A stretch of 13,744 nucleotides of DNA, from NCBI GenBank assembly GCA_002340515.1, contig DDMF01000086.1, positions 15,440-29,183 on the forward strand, in the 5' to 3' direction. Positions within the stretch are counted from its first letter, which is position 1. Each line of letters begins with the position of its first letter. Shown here piece by piece: positions 12,633 to 13,744 of the stretch. The notes under the pieces were generated by a model that saw only the letters and a list, made by a program, of their open reading frames with translations, was not told the origin of the DNA and made no database searches. Both the position numbers and the translations under genes were made by a program. The stretch comes from Rhodobacteraceae bacterium UBA2553 (GTDB taxonomy: Bacteria; Pseudomonadota; Alphaproteobacteria; Rhodobacterales; Rhodobacteraceae).

Positions 12633-13355
12633 ATGATCCTCTACCCCGCCATCGACCTGAAAGACGGCCAATGTGTACGCTTGTTGCGTGGCGAGATGGA
12701 GGCAGCGACGGTGTTTAACGACAATCCAGCCGCCCAGGCCAAAGCTTTTGCCGATGCGGGCTGTGACTGGATCCATCTGGTGGATCTGAACGGCGCTTTC
12801 GCGGGGGAACCGGTGAACGCAGCGGCAGTTGAGGGTATTCTGGCGGCAATCGACGTGCCGGCCCAATTGGGTGGCGGCATTCGCGATATGGCGACAATCT
12901 CAACCTGGATCGAAAAGGGCCTAAGCCGTGTCATCCTTGGTACGGTGGCCGTTGAAAACCCCGATTTGGTGCGCGAAGCGGCACGTGAGTTCCCCGGCAA
13001 GGTTGCCGTCGGTATTGACGCGCGTAACGGTCGCGTGGCCACAAAAGGCTGGGCCGAAGAAACCGATGTGATGGTCACCGATCTTGCGAAATCCTTTGAG
13101 GACGCAGGCGTCGCCGCGATCATCTACACCGACATCAACCGCGATGGTGCGATGCAAGGGCCAAACATTGAGGCCACGGCGGATTTGGCGCGTGCCGTGT
13201 CGATCCCTGTCATTGCCTCAGGTGGGGTAAGCTCCATGGCGGATCTGATTGCCCTGCGCGATTGTGGGGTGACGTTGGATGGGGCCATTTCGGGCCGAGC
13301 GCTTTATGACGGGGCGATTGATCTGGCTGAGGCGCTGGCGGCACTGAAAGCTTAA
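12633..13355 (+). CDS. hisA: ProFAR isomerase HisA
   Basis: HisA converts ProFAR to PRFAR, the substrate of HisHF, by an Amadori rearrangement in a (beta/alpha)8 barrel. The 240 residues carry the N-terminal YPAIDLKDGQCVRLLRG with catalytic Asp8 and VAVGIDARNGRVATKGW with the second catalytic Asp129. Phosphate-binding loops are GGGIRD (80-85) and SGGVSS (196-201), followed by SGRALY (220-225). The start at 12633 is fixed by AGGAGAG just upstream and by the family N-terminus; the frame is open further upstream but would cross the opposing DUF2147 gene. It is divergent from that gene across about 170 bp, so it needs its own promoter; I could not identify a convincing one. hisF follows after 97 bp. 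Confidence 0.98.
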   Translation: MILYPAIDLKDGQCVRLLRGEMEAATVFNDNPAAQAKAFADAGCDWIHLVDLNGAFAGEPVNAAAVEGILAAIDVPAQLGGGIRDMATISTWIEKGLSRVILGTVAVENPDLVREAAREFPGKVAVGIDARNGRVATKGWAEETDVMVTDLAKSFEDAGVAAIIYTDINRDGAMQGPNIEATADLARAVSIPVIASGGVSSMADLIALRDCGVTLDGAISGRALYDGAIDLAEALAALKA

Positions 13356-13420
13356 TCTCACAACACTCAGATCGTCGATGTTCGGGCTGCGGTACATTGC
13401 CTTTGATACGTGCATCGCCT

Positions 13421-13439
13421 AAACCGGTTTGACCAAACC
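13421..13439 (+). promoter_or_regulatory. Alternative hairpins before hisF
   Basis: AAACCGGTTT (13421-13430) is a perfect palindrome, and its right half GGTTT (13426-13430) can instead pair with AAACC (13435-13439) around GACC. The two folds are mutually exclusive, and the second ends 2 nt before the ribosome binding site AAGGA (13442-13446). Confidence 0.35.
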
Positions 13440-13452
13440 CCAAGGATCCCAC

Positions 13453-13744
13453 ATGCTCAAAACCCGCATCATCCCCTGCCTTGACGTAGCAGATGGCCGA
13501 GTGGTCAAGGGCGTGAATTTCGTTGACCTTGTTGACGCTGGCGACCCGGTAGAAAGCGCGCGGGCCTATGATGCGGCGGGCGCAGATGAGCTTTGTTTTC
13601 TGGACATTCACGCCACCCATGAAAACCGCGGCACCATGTTTGATCTGGCCACCCGCACCGCTGAGCAATGCTTTATGCCGCTGACCATTGGCGGCGGTGT
13701 GCGGTCCCCCAATGATGTGCGCGACCTTTTGTTGGCAGGCGCGG
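13453..13744 (+). CDS. hisF: Imidazole glycerol phosphate synthase cyclase subunit HisF (5' part)
   Basis: Only the first 97 residues are in the window; the frame is still open at the last base (the family is about 250 aa). MLKTRIIPCLDVADGRVVKGVNF contains the catalytic Asp11 and the first half-barrel strand, and DELCFLDIHATHENR and PLTIGGGVRSPNDV are family blocks, the latter a phosphate-binding loop. AAGGA 6 nt before the ATG supports the start. HisF accepts ammonia from HisH and closes the imidazole ring of PRFAR. It lies 97 bp after hisA in the same direction, probably on the same transcript, as no terminator with a T run is seen between them. Confidence 0.97.
   Translation, partial: MLKTRIIPCLDVADGRVVKGVNFVDLVDAGDPVESARAYDAAGADELCFLDIHATHENRGTMFDLATRTAEQCFMPLTIGGGVRSPNDVRDLLLAGA

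Overview
The window (about 13.7 kb, moderately GC-rich) reads as chromosomal DNA of an alphaproteobacterium, most likely a Rhodobacterales/Roseobacter-group member. The basis is the set of protein families: a single-chain pyruvate carboxylase, a DprA with a C-terminal winged helix, a PraR/PhrR-like Xre regulator, a stand-alone Lrp-type RAM protein beside hisB, and a hisB-hisH-hisA-hisF order with a DUF2147 gene inside it. The assignment comes from family knowledge, not a database search.

Layout. 1-1006: the 3' end of tldD (metalloprotease) overlaps a small four-helix membrane protein gene by ATGA. 1125-2303: dprA (competence/recombination), preceded by two GTTAAC sites. 2443-5883: pyc, whose promoter lies inside nested inverted repeats, with a strong terminator after it. 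5961-6350: a MAPEG-family membrane protein. 6458-6695: two identical tRNA-Gly(GCC) genes, a terminator, a 17-bp tandem duplication and a second terminator shared with the convergent xre gene (6884-7258, minus). 7489-9221: two unrecognised genes, a protein with only the LysR-type DNA-binding head and a GNAT-like protein. 9222-9464 (minus): a one-domain RAM (Lrp ligand-binding) protein. 9637-13744: the his cluster hisB, tetR, hisH, DUF2147 (minus), hisA and the start of hisF, which runs off the window.

How the parts fit. HisH and HisF form imidazole-glycerol-phosphate synthase, HisA supplies its substrate and HisB dehydrates the product, so four central histidine steps are here, but as separate transcription units split by hairpins, a tetR gene and an opposing gene. 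Pyc supplies oxaloacetate from pyruvate.

The most interesting signal is regulatory. A 14-bp motif, GTTAACCTTYNCCC, occurs 40-50 bp upstream of three starts: dprA, the LysR-headed gene and the GNAT-like gene. The only four GTTAAC hexamers I found by eye are all at these starts. The motif resembles half-sites of the cell-cycle regulator CtrA, which controls competence and gene-transfer-agent genes in this order, so the two unknown genes may share a regulon with dprA. Other notable items are a twin palindromic operator at tetR with a probable leaderless start, and a 410-bp gap before tetR holding a branched RNA-like fold between 11-bp direct repeats.
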